NCBI RefSeq assembly: GCF_001761485.1
Contig: NC_090772.1
Span: 2,168,501-2,232,500, forward strand
Direction of reading: 5' to 3'
Length of the DNA: 64,000 nucleotides
From: Yarrowia lipolytica
Lineage: Eukaryota; Ascomycota; Dipodascomycetes; Dipodascales
Numbering within the stretch: the stretch's first letter is position 1; each line of letters opens with the position of its first letter. Under the pieces are notes generated by a model. The model saw only the letters and a program-made list of their open reading frames with translations, was not told where the DNA came from and searched no databases. Position numbers and translations under genes: made by a program. Below, one piece after another: positions 9,427 to 19,540 of the stretch.

Positions 9427-10464
9427 CTATACACCAGACTTAAACTGTCTCAGATAGTTGTAGTCATCAATATGCTCCTTGACGGAATCAGAGATGATCT
9501 TGCAGCCTTCAGGTCCGAACTTTTCAGTCCAACTCTTCTCCCAAGCAGGGAAGTCAGTCTCATATTCACCCTTTTGGATCAGCTTGGGGTTGGGGCGGAA
9601 TCCGGACGATCCCAGGGCATCATCGTGGAAGCCCTTCCATTTCTCGAACAGCTTAACATCCTTTTCACGGTTCTCGCCCCAAACCAGCATTTGAGGATCC
9701 CACTCAAGGTCAAGAGCTTTGCAGACCTTCTGCAAAGTCACTTCAGGGTTGCCGATGAGGTCAGTCGAGTCGACAACAATAGGAGCGGGCAAGCCTCTCT
9801 CTTTTCGGAGCTTGCAAACATAGTCGTACATGAGTCGCAATTCTCTGTAGCCTGCTTCCGAGGATCTGTAGTGAGTCCAGCCAGTTTCTTCCACTCGAGG
9901 TGGGATGCAACATCGATAGTACGAGGGCACCGACAAATGAGGGGGCCTGATCAGAAAGACATAGTCAAGGTTGGAGAGAACGTTAGCTGGGAGGTTGGTG
10001 GGGTTTACCTGGGCTAGTGCTTCCGGAACCTCCTCGAGACCCTCAACCATCTCCTTGCACTTCTCACTGGACAGGATGCTCTTAGCCACTCCTGGAGGGT
10101 TGGTGAGACCCTCAACAGCTCCATCCAGAGGAGGGATGAAGTACTGAGCCATGTCCTTCATCATGATTCGCTTGCCATTGGATTCCTCTTCGTCTAGGGT
10201 CTCAAGGACATCAGCAAAGGTAGTGTTCTCGAATTGGTTTCCCTCAAGCTCCTTCGCTGAGAAACGATTGCTCATACGCTCAGGCCCAAAATAGTATGGA
10301 TCCCCAAAGGGTTCGTGGATGCAATGGAGCTCGTCACGGGAGAGAAAGCATCTTTCAAAAGCAGTGCTTGTTGCCCGTGGGTGGGTCATAACAAAGATCA
10401 TGTTCTTTGCCATCATTGTTTTGTTGTTTAGAATTTCTTGTGTAGTGTACAAAATTTGTGCCAC
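9427..10464 (-). CDS. P-loop sulfotransferase-like protein
   Basis: The 345-residue protein has an N-terminal HPRATSTAFE segment (residues 28-37). It matches the PAPS-binding P-loop of sulfotransferases, usually written as a PRSGST-type loop after a beta strand (here MIFVMT). A later strand, LDYVFLIRPPHLSVPSYYRC, fits the region that binds the 3'-phosphate of PAPS, with an Arg and a downstream Ser. Such proteins transfer sulfate to small molecules; the substrate here is unknown. The gene is convergent with the RRM gene, with about 230 bp between stops. A TATA-like box lies some 50 bp upstream of the ATG at 10464. The Met pair at residues 17-18 is an alternative start close to the P-loop. Confidence 0.62.
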   Translation of the reverse strand: MAQILYTTQEILNNKTMMAKNMIFVMTHPRATSTAFERCFLSRDELHCIHEPFGDPYYFGPERMSNRFSAKELEGNQFENTTFADVLETLDEEESNGKRIMMKDMAQYFIPPLDGAVEGLTNPPGVAKSILSSEKCKEMVEGLEEVPEALAQVNPTNLPANVLSNLDYVFLIRPPHLSVPSYYRCCIPPRVEETGWTHYRSSEAGYRELRLMYDYVCKLRKERGLPAPIVVDSTDLIGNPEVTLQKVCKALDLEWDPQMLVWGENREKDVKLFEKWKGFHDDALGSSGFRPNPKLIQKGEYETDFPAWEKSWTEKFGPEGCKIISDSVKEHIDDYNYLRQFKSGV

Positions 10465-10513
10465 TTGTCGATAGGGTTGAACAACCTAATGAACAGAAAG
10501 AAAGACCCTTTGA

Positions 10514-10524
10514 CATTTATATAG
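10514..10524 (-). promoter_or_regulatory. TATA box of the sulfotransferase-like gene
   Basis: Read on the minus strand the sequence is CTATATAAATG, placed 50-60 bp upstream of the ATG at 10464. This supports that start and a regulated promoter. Confidence 0.5.
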
Positions 10525-13059
10525 ATGAATACTTCCCTTCTCTCCACACTTTTATCTGCCAGGACACTTGCTATGCTTCTGAGCAGTGGGCTATCAACCT
10601 TAGTTATTACAGTTCATGGCAAGGTTCCAATTAATGCTCGGCACAGAGGAGAGGCCGAAGCCATGAGAACATTTCTTCAGCCTGCTCAATCACACTGCTG
10701 GTTTTGGTATGGCTATAAGGAGAAGTTGTTGTTTTTGAGCTAGAGGCACGTGACCTGATGGCTTTGCATTGTTTCCATATCTACATACGTGTCTGACTGA
10801 TAAACCATGATGATGATGGCAATGATGACGTGTAGGTACTGTATTGTATTTTCCTCTGGACGGACTTGCAGAAATAATCACAGGTACTTATACGCTTACC
10901 GTGAGAAATACTCTACGTAATTCCCACAATCCATCTCGACTCAACTTCAGAATTTTGAGACCTGCAATTTTTTTTGGTCGGAACTTTTTGAGTCGTTAAC
11001 TTCAGTTTCAAGCGAACCGAGGACAGCCGGGGTCGTATAGCTTTGAGTAGCTGAATTTTATTTCCAGCTCGCTTGTGAATGCTGAAAATGGTTCAATAAT
11101 TTGCCTTCTCAAACACCAATATTTTAGTTTCTCTGCCGTGGCTTTGACTGCTCTGTTCGCCCAATTTTAGATGCTTGGGCTACAAGCACCTGTACTGTGC
11201 ATAACGAGTCAACTGAGTCATCTTGTGCATAAGATGTCTACAGATAGGGTGAGGAACCTGATGATGAACTGGACTTCCCTATGATAGACAGTAATACTGT
11301 GACAACTCATTGGAATCAATGTGAAGACTCATTTGTTCACCTTGGACCATGGCTCCTCCAGACACGCACATTTCGGTATTAGTTTCACTGAGGGCTGGCG
11401 CTTGCATGGCGCACCAAATGCATCATGACGTAGCTGACTCAATCAACTCAGGGGCGTATATAACTGGGTATAAGTAGCTGCAAGCGCGACACCTGACACT
11501 GGACATGCCAATAGTACCTCGATGAGATAGATAGGTAACCAAATAATCGACGGGTATGTAAAACCTCTTCTAAACTCAATGTGGGGGATCTGCGCCTTCT
11601 TCCACGAATGATAAATATGTCTCACAGTTATTTTTATAAGTTTTTTCATATAATTTTTTTCCCTTCTTTTTGAGTTGTTGTAAGAAACGTCCATAGCAAG
11701 ACCTTCTTCATGGGTATGGTGTTTCCCGACGCAGTACGATAATTATAGTTATAATTAGATAAATTCTGAAAACTGGTTAAAGACGTGTTGCTGACGCATG
11801 TGACATTAAAAGATTTCGAAAGTGTTGAAAGCATTTGGAGGTGTGTGGACGAAACGTTTGGACGAGTACTTGTACAAGTACAGTACTGTACAGTAGGGTA
11901 TAGTACATAGTGTACAGTACTTGTACGTGGCAGTTTTCTGCATTGGAACCTAACCCTTGAAGTGCTGTTATAGACCTAATGCGGAACCACTATGATTTCC
12001 CAACACTCCAATGAGCTTCCTAATAATTCAGCAGAATAATCATGCCGAGGCAGTCATTGTTTTTGGAAATCATACTACGATGTTAATCAACGTTGCTATG
12101 GACATTTTGCACGCACACGCCTGATACAGCTTTACTTCTAGAACTATTATCATTTCACTGGTTCTTTCATTCAAGATATATACATGTAGTACATCTACAA
12201 ATACATACTGTACGATACATGAGAAAGAGATATTCGTTTGTAAGGAACCCATAGAGAATACCCAGTACAGGAAACACTACTGGCAGTAACGACAACACAT
12301 GGAGTGGGCGGGCGGAACCCAGAAAAACAACTTCAAGTAACGATATATACTATACTTGTCCATACTGTGTACTTACTGTTTGTATTATGTATGTACAGTA
12401 GGAACACACTGTACTTACATCAGTGTACCAGAATGTACTAACGTACACTGAACGGCGGGCGACACGATGGATGTTGACACCTTACTTTCTGTATTATATA
12501 ATAGTTACTGTGTGTACGAGTACTTGTACAATTATTTTTTCCTTATTACAGTAATGTGCTCCACAAAAGTCATTATTATCACAGTATTCCAGTACGACTA
12601 TCCCTGTACAGCAGGTACTGAGTATGTACAGTAGTGTTGCACGATCGAGGCGCCCTACACACCGTAGGATACGATACAACCTGTACCCCAGATGTACGAG
12701 TACTGTATGAGCACTTGAGTCTAGTGTACTGTACCTACAGTATTATACATTCGAGCATGTATGTCGGTACACTTGCCATGCTGCAAAGCCCGGTCTCAGA
12801 CCGGGACAAACGCCGTTAAGCCCTTATTTATGCAAGCGTGGGTAACGAATTTCACCTGTAAGTTCAAGGCATATTTGATCGCTTTCTGGCTTCCTAATTA
12901 ATCTATGTACTACTTTGCAAGTCGCGTCAAAACTACATAGACGTCCCACTTCGTGTGCTCAGCGTATCCAGCTCTTGTAGTGTACGGTATTAACAAGCAT
13001 TCTTTGTAGAAGCTACTTTTCATATAATACAAGTGCGTGCTAGTACAACACAGTGTACG
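10525..13059. other. Intergenic region between sulfotransferase-like gene and LINE
   Basis: No open frame here has domain-like or codon-use support. It holds GTAC-rich tracts at 11860-11935 and 12340-12470 and a GC-rich palindrome at 12789-12805. I see no tRNA B box that completes a cloverleaf. Confidence 0.5.
12789..12805. promoter_or_regulatory. 17-bp palindrome with CGG-N7-CCG spacing
   Basis: CCCGGTCTCAGACCGGG has perfect 8-bp arms around one central base. The half-sites CGG and CCG separated by seven bases are of the kind bound by fungal Zn2Cys6 factors. It lies in gene-free DNA 2.3 kb upstream of the sulfotransferase-like start and just outside the LINE, so any target is unclear. Confidence 0.35.
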
Positions 13060-13069
13060 TAGCTTTTTT
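13060..13069. repeat. Likely LINE target-site duplication, 3' side
   Basis: TAGCTTTTTT here matches 19698-19707 exactly. The thymines merge with the element's tail (poly(A) on its own strand), so the true duplication length is uncertain. Confidence 0.45.
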
Positions 13070-13183
13070 TTTTTTTTTTTTTTTCTGCATATACATTCAT
13101 TTAATTATAACTTTGCCGTGAAAGAATAACCTTTGAAATGAATGTACGCTTACACGAATATTACTAATTAAACACGTTTAGTG

Positions 13184-13528
13184 TCATGGTCCAACTTGGC
13201 ACGTACCTATTTCCAGTAAAAAAATCATAAAAAAACCTGGTTCAGTCCGTGTTGTATGTTGGTCCACATAGCTTCGCGTGTTTGTTCGTTCATCGGGAAA
13301 ACGCCACTCCAGTCTCCAGTTCTCTAATCTCAATCCTTCCATTGCCCTCTTCATTTGCATTGCCTTTGAAAACTTCTCCTTGTGGTTCTTCTTCGTCATT
13401 GGTTTGGTTCTGCGTCCCCTGTGGTGACTACGCGCCCTGCTACGCTGTTCTCTCGGTGGCCTCGGCCGCCTTTTACGCTTGCTACTGTGTCTACTCTCGC
13501 TCATCGTGAAGTGCTGGCGGTTGTCCAT
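13184..13528 (-). CDS. Possible LINE ORF3, small basic protein
   Basis: A 114-codon frame begins inside the end of ORF2 and fills most of the supposed 3' untranslated region. Its second Met (13504) overlaps the ORF2 stop in the string ATGAGCGAGAGTAG, an arrangement similar to the tight ORF1/ORF2 junction. The product is rich in Lys and Arg (KRKRRPRPPREQRSRARS, HHRGRR), like a nuclear localisation or nucleic-acid-binding segment. A charged amphipathic stretch (MEGLRLENWRLEWRF) follows. I know of no ORF3 described for this family. Chance openness over 340 bp is possible, so comparison with other copies is needed. Confidence 0.35.
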   Translation of the reverse strand: MDNRQHFTMSESRHSSKRKRRPRPPREQRSRARSHHRGRRTKPMTKKNHKEKFSKAMQMKRAMEGLRLENWRLEWRFPDERTNTRSYVDQHTTRTEPGFFMIFLLEIGTCQVGP

Positions 13529-16500
13529 CGTAGAAACACATCTGGGCTTCCTTCAGGAATTGAAGCAAACCCTGTTGGACATGTCCCAGGGTGGCGTCGT
13601 CCCCTGAGTACCGGAGGGATCTCTCCATCTTCCAGATCCCATAAGCCAATTCCCGCAGATATTTGCGTGTCTTGACTTGTTGATGTTTCCGGGGGGCGTC
13701 ACTGTTCACATGCCCTGGGAAAGAGGGGAGTACTCCACATTTCGACTCGGTAAAGATCCAGTCCTTTAGAGAGTCCACTGACGGAATCTTCATCCTGGTC
13801 AACATGGAAAGAAGAACTTCGCACTTGCAGAAGATATGCTCGTGCAGATCCTGAATGATGGCCTTATCACAGAGCCCGCATCCTGGATTCTTCTTGGTGA
13901 AAACGTGGTCGTCAGGGTATCTCCATTTCACGAGCGGAAGTCGAGATATCCGCATGAGGTGAAGAACTTGTGCTTTGTTGGCGTCGGCGATGTAGTGTTT
14001 TCGAAGGTCATGCATTACCTCCTGCCAGACCATGTCGTCAGAGATGCCCCCGTAGTCGCTTCGTTGAGTCCACTTCTTCGGTCGTGCAAGTGTGTGTGGG
14101 AAGTTTGGCAAGTCGGGAGACGAGGTCTTGTGAAACATGAAGTTCTCTAGAGTAAGTGGTCCCATGCTCCACCGGAGGTGGTCGATTTCCGCTGTGGACA
14201 CCATTCTGACCGGATGGTATCGTCTCGCGGCTGCGATGTCGACGTGTGCTTCCCGGAAAGATTCTGCTGCTCTCACGTTCACCTGGTTTCGTTCCCAGAT
14301 TCTGTGATTAACTGTGTCTGTTGTAGAGGGCTCGTGATCTTCTCGAGGGTTGGCATGTTCCGCGGTGAGGGGCTTGTTGAGCTCGAAAGAAGCTCTGATT
14401 GCGTCTCGCATGGTGGGGGAGGCTGCGTAGCCCCAAGCTTGGCCTGTCGGAAAGCGGCAGTCGACGCGCTGGTGTGGCTTTTCCTGTGTGAGACTGTGAG
14501 TTCTGCTGTAGAACTGGAAGGTGCAGTCCCAAAGGGCCGGCGATGAGCCATGGAAGAACCTGTAAGCCCGAGCGGCCTTCAGGCACACCATGAAACGTCC
14601 CATGTCCCGCAGGTTCAGTCCTCCTCTGCCTACCGGAGTTTGGATGAAACCATTGCTGAAGGTTTTGCGTGTTTTGTCGGGTGATAATTTGTTGATCTTG
14701 TCGCACGCTAGTTCGTTCAGCTCTCGGATGAAGGTGTTGTCGATCTGGCTGACGTAGGGTCCAAGGAAATTCAGTTTCGAGAAGAAGTAGATGTTGATCA
14801 TCCACGCCTTGCTGTAATAGGGGAGACCCCATAGTGAAAGGCGTCGCAGCGACTCCTTGAGGTCCTCCTTGATCTGAGCGTAGTGCGTGTCCAACCTTTC
14901 GCGATTTCCGAAGTGTACTCCGAGGTACCGGAAAATGTTGTCAGATGTCCGGAGCGTCGGGGCCTGTCGTGTGTTGTTGTCGGTTGGCCAGGTGGCGTCA
15001 ATTGTTCGCTGCCATTCTGCGTCAATAAAGGTTAGTGGAACAAAACAATCGGGGGGGCCGATCTTCTGAAGCACCGTCTTTGACGGGTTTAGTGTGAGGC
15101 CTGAGACCCGTTGGAAGAGGCAGAGCACTCTACCAACCGTGGCCACGTCCTGGATGTTGTTGAGGAACACCGCTATGTCGTCCGCGAAAGCCGACACCTT
15201 CATGTGTCCAGCTGCCACTGCCTCCGGGTGAGTAGGGGGTTGTGGCGGCCTGTGCCCAGTGGTGTGGTGGTGGGATAGTGGCAGGCCTGGGGCCAGTCCA
15301 AACATCTCTCGGTCCAGACGACGCACAAGTGCGTCTACTGCGATGATGAAGAGGGTTGGAGAGAGAGGGCATCCTTGTCTCACTCCGATCTTGATGCGGA
15401 CTGGGCGAGATAGGACACCTCTGATGTTGATTCTCGTTACTGCGTTCTGTTGTACAGCTAGGATACGGTTGATCATCAGTTCCGAGACACCCACATTTCG
15501 AAGCGTCTTTATCACCCAACTCTGGCTGATAGTGTCGTAGGCTTTCCGGAAGTCCAGTGATCCTACGACCCAACCCATGTTCAGCTGGGAGTAGGCGTTG
15601 CAAAAATGATCCATGGTGTCGAGATTGTTAGTGATGTGTCGACCCGGTACGAAACCGTTTTGGGCGCCGTGAATGCTGTCCGGAAGAATGTTCTGGATGG
15701 CTTTGTTAATGAGCTGTGTGTAGATCTTCACCTCTGTGTTGATCAAAGAAATAGGCCTGTAGTTGGAGATGTCGGCCTGATCTCCCGACTTGTACAGTAG
15801 TTTGATGATAGCGGTGTTGCGTTCGGTGCTGATGGGCGAGTCGGCTCCAGCTTCGTTGTAGACGTCCGTCATCAAGTCCCCCAGCTCATCCCAGCAGTCG
15901 CGGTAGAACCTGTACGGGATGCCGTCTGGCCCTGGCGCGCTGTTGTGCGTAGACGCCTTGATGGTATCGAAGATCTCCTCCTTGGTAAAAGACGAGTCCA
16001 GGCTTGGGTTAGCTGTATTCACCCTCCGGGTTTCTTCGGGGAAGAGGTCTAAAAAGGCGCTGTCGTCGGTGTCGTTGATATCGGCAGCTCTGTCGAAGAT
16101 GTTGTCAAAGTATCGAGCTGAGATGTCGCAGAGAGAGGAGGTGTCGGTCTTCACTCGGCCTTGGTGGTTCCGTAGGGAGTGGATCTCCATCTGTTGCTTG
16201 GATTGTTCGACCCGAGCATGGAGCATCGGGTATGGCTCGTTAGCTGGGTAGGCTTGCCAGTCTGAGGCTGTTGCCATGAGGGCCTCGCGGCGTCTGTTGT
16301 CTGGGTGGTTGGAATCTCGAAGTGCGCGGTTTTTGGCTTCCTGTTGGATGGTGACCTTAATGTTTTCTTTCAGGCATTGCAGCTTCAGGCTGGGCTTCAA
16401 AGGACCATATCGCTTCAGAATGGATTTGACGTGGAACTTGAGCCAAGCAATGTACTCTGTATCAAAAACCCACCAGGGCATCCTCCAGGTGCCTGGGCCT

Positions 16501-17393
16501 CTGTCTTGTCGCTGGGTGAGGTTGCCAAAGTTAAAGACGAATTGGACCGCGTGGTGAGAGGACTTCGTGATGTTGTGACCCTGCTTGTTGGTTACCAGTT
16601 GTGTGGATTTGATCCACTGTGAGAGTGTCGAAGAGATGTGCAGCTGATCCAGGCGCCTGCCAGCTCCGCGGCTGTTGTTGGTGTGAGTGTAGAGGCCTTT
16701 TCTGTGTTTGCTGATTAGAGTGTAGGTGTCTAGTAAGTCCCAGTTAGCTAAGAAGTCCTTAAGGTGAGTCGTCACTTTTTCGCCAATCCTGCCGTCGTTG
16801 GAGGCGACCGCGTTCCAATCGCCTGCCGCTATCAGGGGGTATTGGCAGGGATGGAGGCGTAGATAGTCGTCTAGTGACTGGTAGAACTGCCGGTTAGTGA
16901 AGGGGGAGGCTCCCTGCTCGTTTGGTGCGTATACGTTGATCAGCGATAGGTGTCTGTCGGTGCCTTTGATGTGCACGTCGGCCAAACACAGTCTGTTGTC
17001 TAGGGCTGGGAAGTATTCAAAAACTGTTGTAAAGTTTGTGATGGTGACGTTGTCGGAATAGACTAGCCCCACGCCGACGCTTCTATTAGAAACACCAGCT
17101 GTGGAGCCGAGGAGGGTGTAGTGTCTGCCCCCCGGGTAGGGCGAGTTTGAAATGATTTGTTGAGCGGTTTGTAGGGAGGAGTCCACCCAGTTCGTCTCTT
17201 GAAGAAGGACGAGATCGGGGTAGTGAGTAGTTCGAATAATGTTTACAATGGTGTCGGGTAATCGGTTAAGCGCTTCCGCCATCTTAAAACCGCCGATGTT
17301 AGCCGTGATGACTTTAACATTCGGAGATTTCATTTTGGCCTGGGTGCTCTTACATGGGGCTTTAGAAGGGGTGGTAGTAGAGGTGAAAGACAT
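13491..17393 (-). CDS. LINE ORF2: endonuclease and reverse transcriptase
   Basis: The 1300-residue polyprotein carries an AP-type endonuclease at about residues 25-290, with Glu66 in QETNW, GDWNA at 191-195, RRLDQLHIS near 246-254 and SSHHAV near 279. These match the L1 endonuclease that nicks target DNA. The reverse transcriptase spans about 470-780, with SNYRPISL, the aspartate in GSLDFRKAYD (614), VRQGCPLSP, and the catalytic FADD at 736-739. A C-x2-C-x8-H-x4-C zinc motif lies at about 1172-1189. These are the parts needed for target-primed reverse transcription, and no key residue is missing. Translation likely follows ORF1 by reinitiation, since the ATG begins two bases after the ORF1 stop codon. 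Met21 is a possible alternative start. Confidence 0.95.
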   Translation of the reverse strand: MSFTSTTTPSKAPCKSTQAKMKSPNVKVITANIGGFKMAEALNRLPDTIVNIIRTTHYPDLVLLQETNWVDSSLQTAQQIISNSPYPGGRHYTLLGSTAGVSNRSVGVGLVYSDNVTITNFTTVFEYFPALDNRLCLADVHIKGTDRHLSLINVYAPNEQGASPFTNRQFYQSLDDYLRLHPCQYPLIAAGDWNAVASNDGRIGEKVTTHLKDFLANWDLLDTYTLISKHRKGLYTHTNNSRGAGRRLDQLHISSTLSQWIKSTQLVTNKQGHNITKSSHHAVQFVFNFGNLTQRQDRGPGTWRMPWWVFDTEYIAWLKFHVKSILKRYGPLKPSLKLQCLKENIKVTIQQEAKNRALRDSNHPDNRRREALMATASDWQAYPANEPYPMLHARVEQSKQQMEIHSLRNHQGRVKTDTSSLCDISARYFDNIFDRAADINDTDDSAFLDLFPEETRRVNTANPSLDSSFTKEEIFDTIKASTHNSAPGPDGIPYRFYRDCWDELGDLMTDVYNEAGADSPISTERNTAIIKLLYKSGDQADISNYRPISLINTEVKIYTQLINKAIQNILPDSIHGAQNGFVPGRHITNNLDTMDHFCNAYSQLNMGWVVGSLDFRKAYDTISQSWVIKTLRNVGVSELMINRILAVQQNAVTRINIRGVLSRPVRIKIGVRQGCPLSPTLFIIAVDALVRRLDREMFGLAPGLPLSHHHTTGHRPPQPPTHPEAVAAGHMKVSAFADDIAVFLNNIQDVATVGRVLCLFQRVSGLTLNPSKTVLQKIGPPDCFVPLTFIDAEWQRTIDATWPTDNNTRQAPTLRTSDNIFRYLGVHFGNRERLDTHYAQIKEDLKESLRRLSLWGLPYYSKAWMINIYFFSKLNFLGPYVSQIDNTFIRELNELACDKINKLSPDKTRKTFSNGFIQTPVGRGGLNLRDMGRFMVCLKAARAYRFFHGSSPALWDCTFQFYSRTHSLTQEKPHQRVDCRFPTGQAWGYAASPTMRDAIRASFELNKPLTAEHANPREDHEPSTTDTVNHRIWERNQVNVRAAESFREAHVDIAAARRYHPVRMVSTAEIDHLRWSMGPLTLENFMFHKTSSPDLPNFPHTLARPKKWTQRSDYGGISDDMVWQEVMHDLRKHYIADANKAQVLHLMRISRLPLVKWRYPDDHVFTKKNPGCGLCDKAIIQDLHEHIFCKCEVLLSMLTRMKIPSVDSLKDWIFTESKCGVLPSFPGHVNSDAPRKHQQVKTRKYLRELAYGIWKMERSLRYSGDDATLGHVQQGLLQFLKEAQMCFYDGQPPALHDERE

Positions 17394-17395
17394 GC

Positions 17396-19540
17396 TTACT
17401 GGTTCTGCCCCGGTCGGAGCATTGTGTCCACCTCATGGAGAGTGGTCACCCTAGGGGGGTTCGGGGGACTGTTCGGGGGTTCTACAATCTCGTCTACCGA
17501 GCTGAGTGTCGCACCGTCGTGGAAAACTTTGAAGTGGCATGTAGACAGGAATGTCGGGCACCTCCCGTCAATGAACTTTGCTACCTCCTGAGAAGGCAGC
17601 CAGCAGAGTCTGTTCTCCGACCTGTCCGGGTTCAGGATTTGCACCGGAACCTCGCTCGAGGCGGTCTGGAAGACCGCAATGTGCTTCTTGCCGAGCGTGG
17701 TGTGAGAGGGCTCGCCAGAGAAACTGGAGGTGGTGTGCCCTCCTCGGGGTCGGCCCTCGTGGATACTTCCGGGGGGGGGTTGTGTTTGGTTGGTCGTGTT
17801 GGGACTGGTGTGGTCGTGGGGAAGGCCGTTGTTGGTGGCCTCGGTGTTAAGCGGGGTAGCGGGGGGAAGAAACTGGGTGACATCAGGGGCTACTTCAGGG
17901 TGAGCAAGTGCGTCAGGCTGGGTGTCAAAGCCGTTCATGGATACGTCAGCCTGTTCCGTTTCCTGGTCGTCGGGAACTGTGTCTTCCTCGGAGGCGGGGA
18001 TGTTGATGGGTAGATTCTGAGTTCCATGCTGCTGGTTCGTAGAGGGCAGCTGGTTAGTTTGCTCGGTCTCTTCGGGTGTGTCCTCTCCGGTTTTGTCGCT
18101 CAAGACTTCAAAGTTGTAGTAAGATCGGAGGGGCTTCTGACCGGTGGGTTGGGGGGACGTGTCTCGAGTCCGTCTATGTCTAGGGGACTTAGTGCCGACG
18201 GTCTCCCACTGGTGAGTAGCAGGCGTGTGGTGGAACTTGCGAGTTTGGACCGGGGGCTCCACGGTGGATGGGGCATGGATGGAAGCAAGGGCTTTACCTC
18301 TCTGTGGGAGGGTACCCTGGTGAGCGCGGGTGCGGAAGATCTTGGGAGTGACCATGTCTTTCTCGGGGCAGGCCTCCCGGATGTGCTTAGTGCTCTTGCA
18401 CTTAACACAGATGTTATCGCCGTTGGCGAAGTGCATCTTGATCAACTTTGAGCCGGTAAGCCTAGCCTTGGTGGGATCCAGGTTGACGAAGAAGTCGGGG
18501 ATGGTCTGGGGCAGGGTGGAGCCTAGGAGAGCACGAACTGCGATCACAGGACCCGAGATGTTCTGATGGTTGGCAGAGGTCATCAGAAGGGTGCCACTCA
18601 AGAGGGAGGAACCTGGAATGGCCTGATCAATGTCTACGTCGAACTGGTTGAGAATAGCGTTGAGGTGGATCTTGAAAGCATCCTCCGTCTGACGCTCCAT
18701 CTTCATGTACGAGGGTAGGTTGAAGTAGTAAAGTACTCTTCGTCCAGCAGGGTTAGCCGAGCCCTTCCTCATGATGCGATAATCTTGAGTATTGGCCTCA
18801 ACAATGAGACTAACTGTCTCCAGAATGACAGCCATTCGTTGTTCGTGGGGGTCAGTGAGGGCGTCCGACGTCAGGTAGTGCCAACCATTTCCCACTTGGT
18901 AGCAGTCTTCAGGGTCCTGTTCTAAGTTAATCTGGTCGATCAGGTGGGGGACGATGTCTAGGTTGTGCCTGGACAGGTCAAACTCCGCCAGACCAACCTG
19001 ACCCTTGATCTCGTCGAACTTTTCGATGACGCCCTCGAGGACACTGATGGTGTCCTTCTCGTCGACTTCAGCGGCGTTATCGAGGTGCTCGAGGAACATG
19101 GAGATAGGAAGATTCCAATCAGGGGTGGCGGAGCGGTCAAGAGCTCTTCGGAAGAAGTTTTCCTTGCTGGCTACATAGGACACGTTGAAACGGCCGGAGG
19201 TATGCCTACCATTCGGCGCCGCAAGGGGCTCCGAAATTCGCTCCTTGTTGAGGTTGAATTTGAGTGTGGAGGGGTTCGATGTCAGGAGAGCCTTGACTTC
19301 GGCCTTGCTCTTCCAGGCGTTGAGGGTGATATTGTTGTCGTTTTTTTTGTCGTTTTTGTCGTTTTTGTCGTTTTTTTTGTTGTTTTCATCGTTTTTGTCG
19401 TTTTTTTGGATTTTTTCAATGTCGGTTTGGTTGGGGGTTTCGGTTGAGGTGGCTCCATCACCTCGCGATAAATCAGGAGGTGGGGGGTTCGGAGCGCCCA
19501 AGGAGTTACCCGCCGAAGCTTGGGCTTGCGCTGTTTCCAT
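17396..19540 (-). CDS. LINE ORF1: RNA-binding protein with zinc knuckle
   Basis: The 714-residue protein is the expected nucleic-acid chaperone and RNP component of the LINE. It has an Asn/Lys/Asp repeat at about residues 45-71, a globular central part, and one CCHC knuckle (CVKCKSTKHIREAC, residues 378-391). A long Pro/Thr/Ser-rich C-terminal half follows. The stop codon TAA is followed after two bases by the ORF2 ATG. The Met at 19540 is used because upstream in-frame sequence lies in the short leader. No RRM or L1 trimerisation coil is obvious by eye. Confidence 0.9.
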   Translation of the reverse strand: METAQAQASAGNSLGAPNPPPPDLSRGDGATSTETPNQTDIEKIQKNDKNDENNKKNDKNDKNDKKNDNNITLNAWKSKAEVKALLTSNPSTLKFNLNKERISEPLAAPNGRHTSGRFNVSYVASKENFFRRALDRSATPDWNLPISMFLEHLDNAAEVDEKDTISVLEGVIEKFDEIKGQVGLAEFDLSRHNLDIVPHLIDQINLEQDPEDCYQVGNGWHYLTSDALTDPHEQRMAVILETVSLIVEANTQDYRIMRKGSANPAGRRVLYYFNLPSYMKMERQTEDAFKIHLNAILNQFDVDIDQAIPGSSLLSGTLLMTSANHQNISGPVIAVRALLGSTLPQTIPDFFVNLDPTKARLTGSKLIKMHFANGDNICVKCKSTKHIREACPEKDMVTPKIFRTRAHQGTLPQRGKALASIHAPSTVEPPVQTRKFHHTPATHQWETVGTKSPRHRRTRDTSPQPTGQKPLRSYYNFEVLSDKTGEDTPEETEQTNQLPSTNQQHGTQNLPINIPASEEDTVPDDQETEQADVSMNGFDTQPDALAHPEVAPDVTQFLPPATPLNTEATNNGLPHDHTSPNTTNQTQPPPGSIHEGRPRGGHTTSSFSGEPSHTTLGKKHIAVFQTASSEVPVQILNPDRSENRLCWLPSQEVAKFIDGRCPTFLSTCHFKVFHDGATLSSVDEIVEPPNSPPNPPRVTTLHEVDTMLRPGQNQ

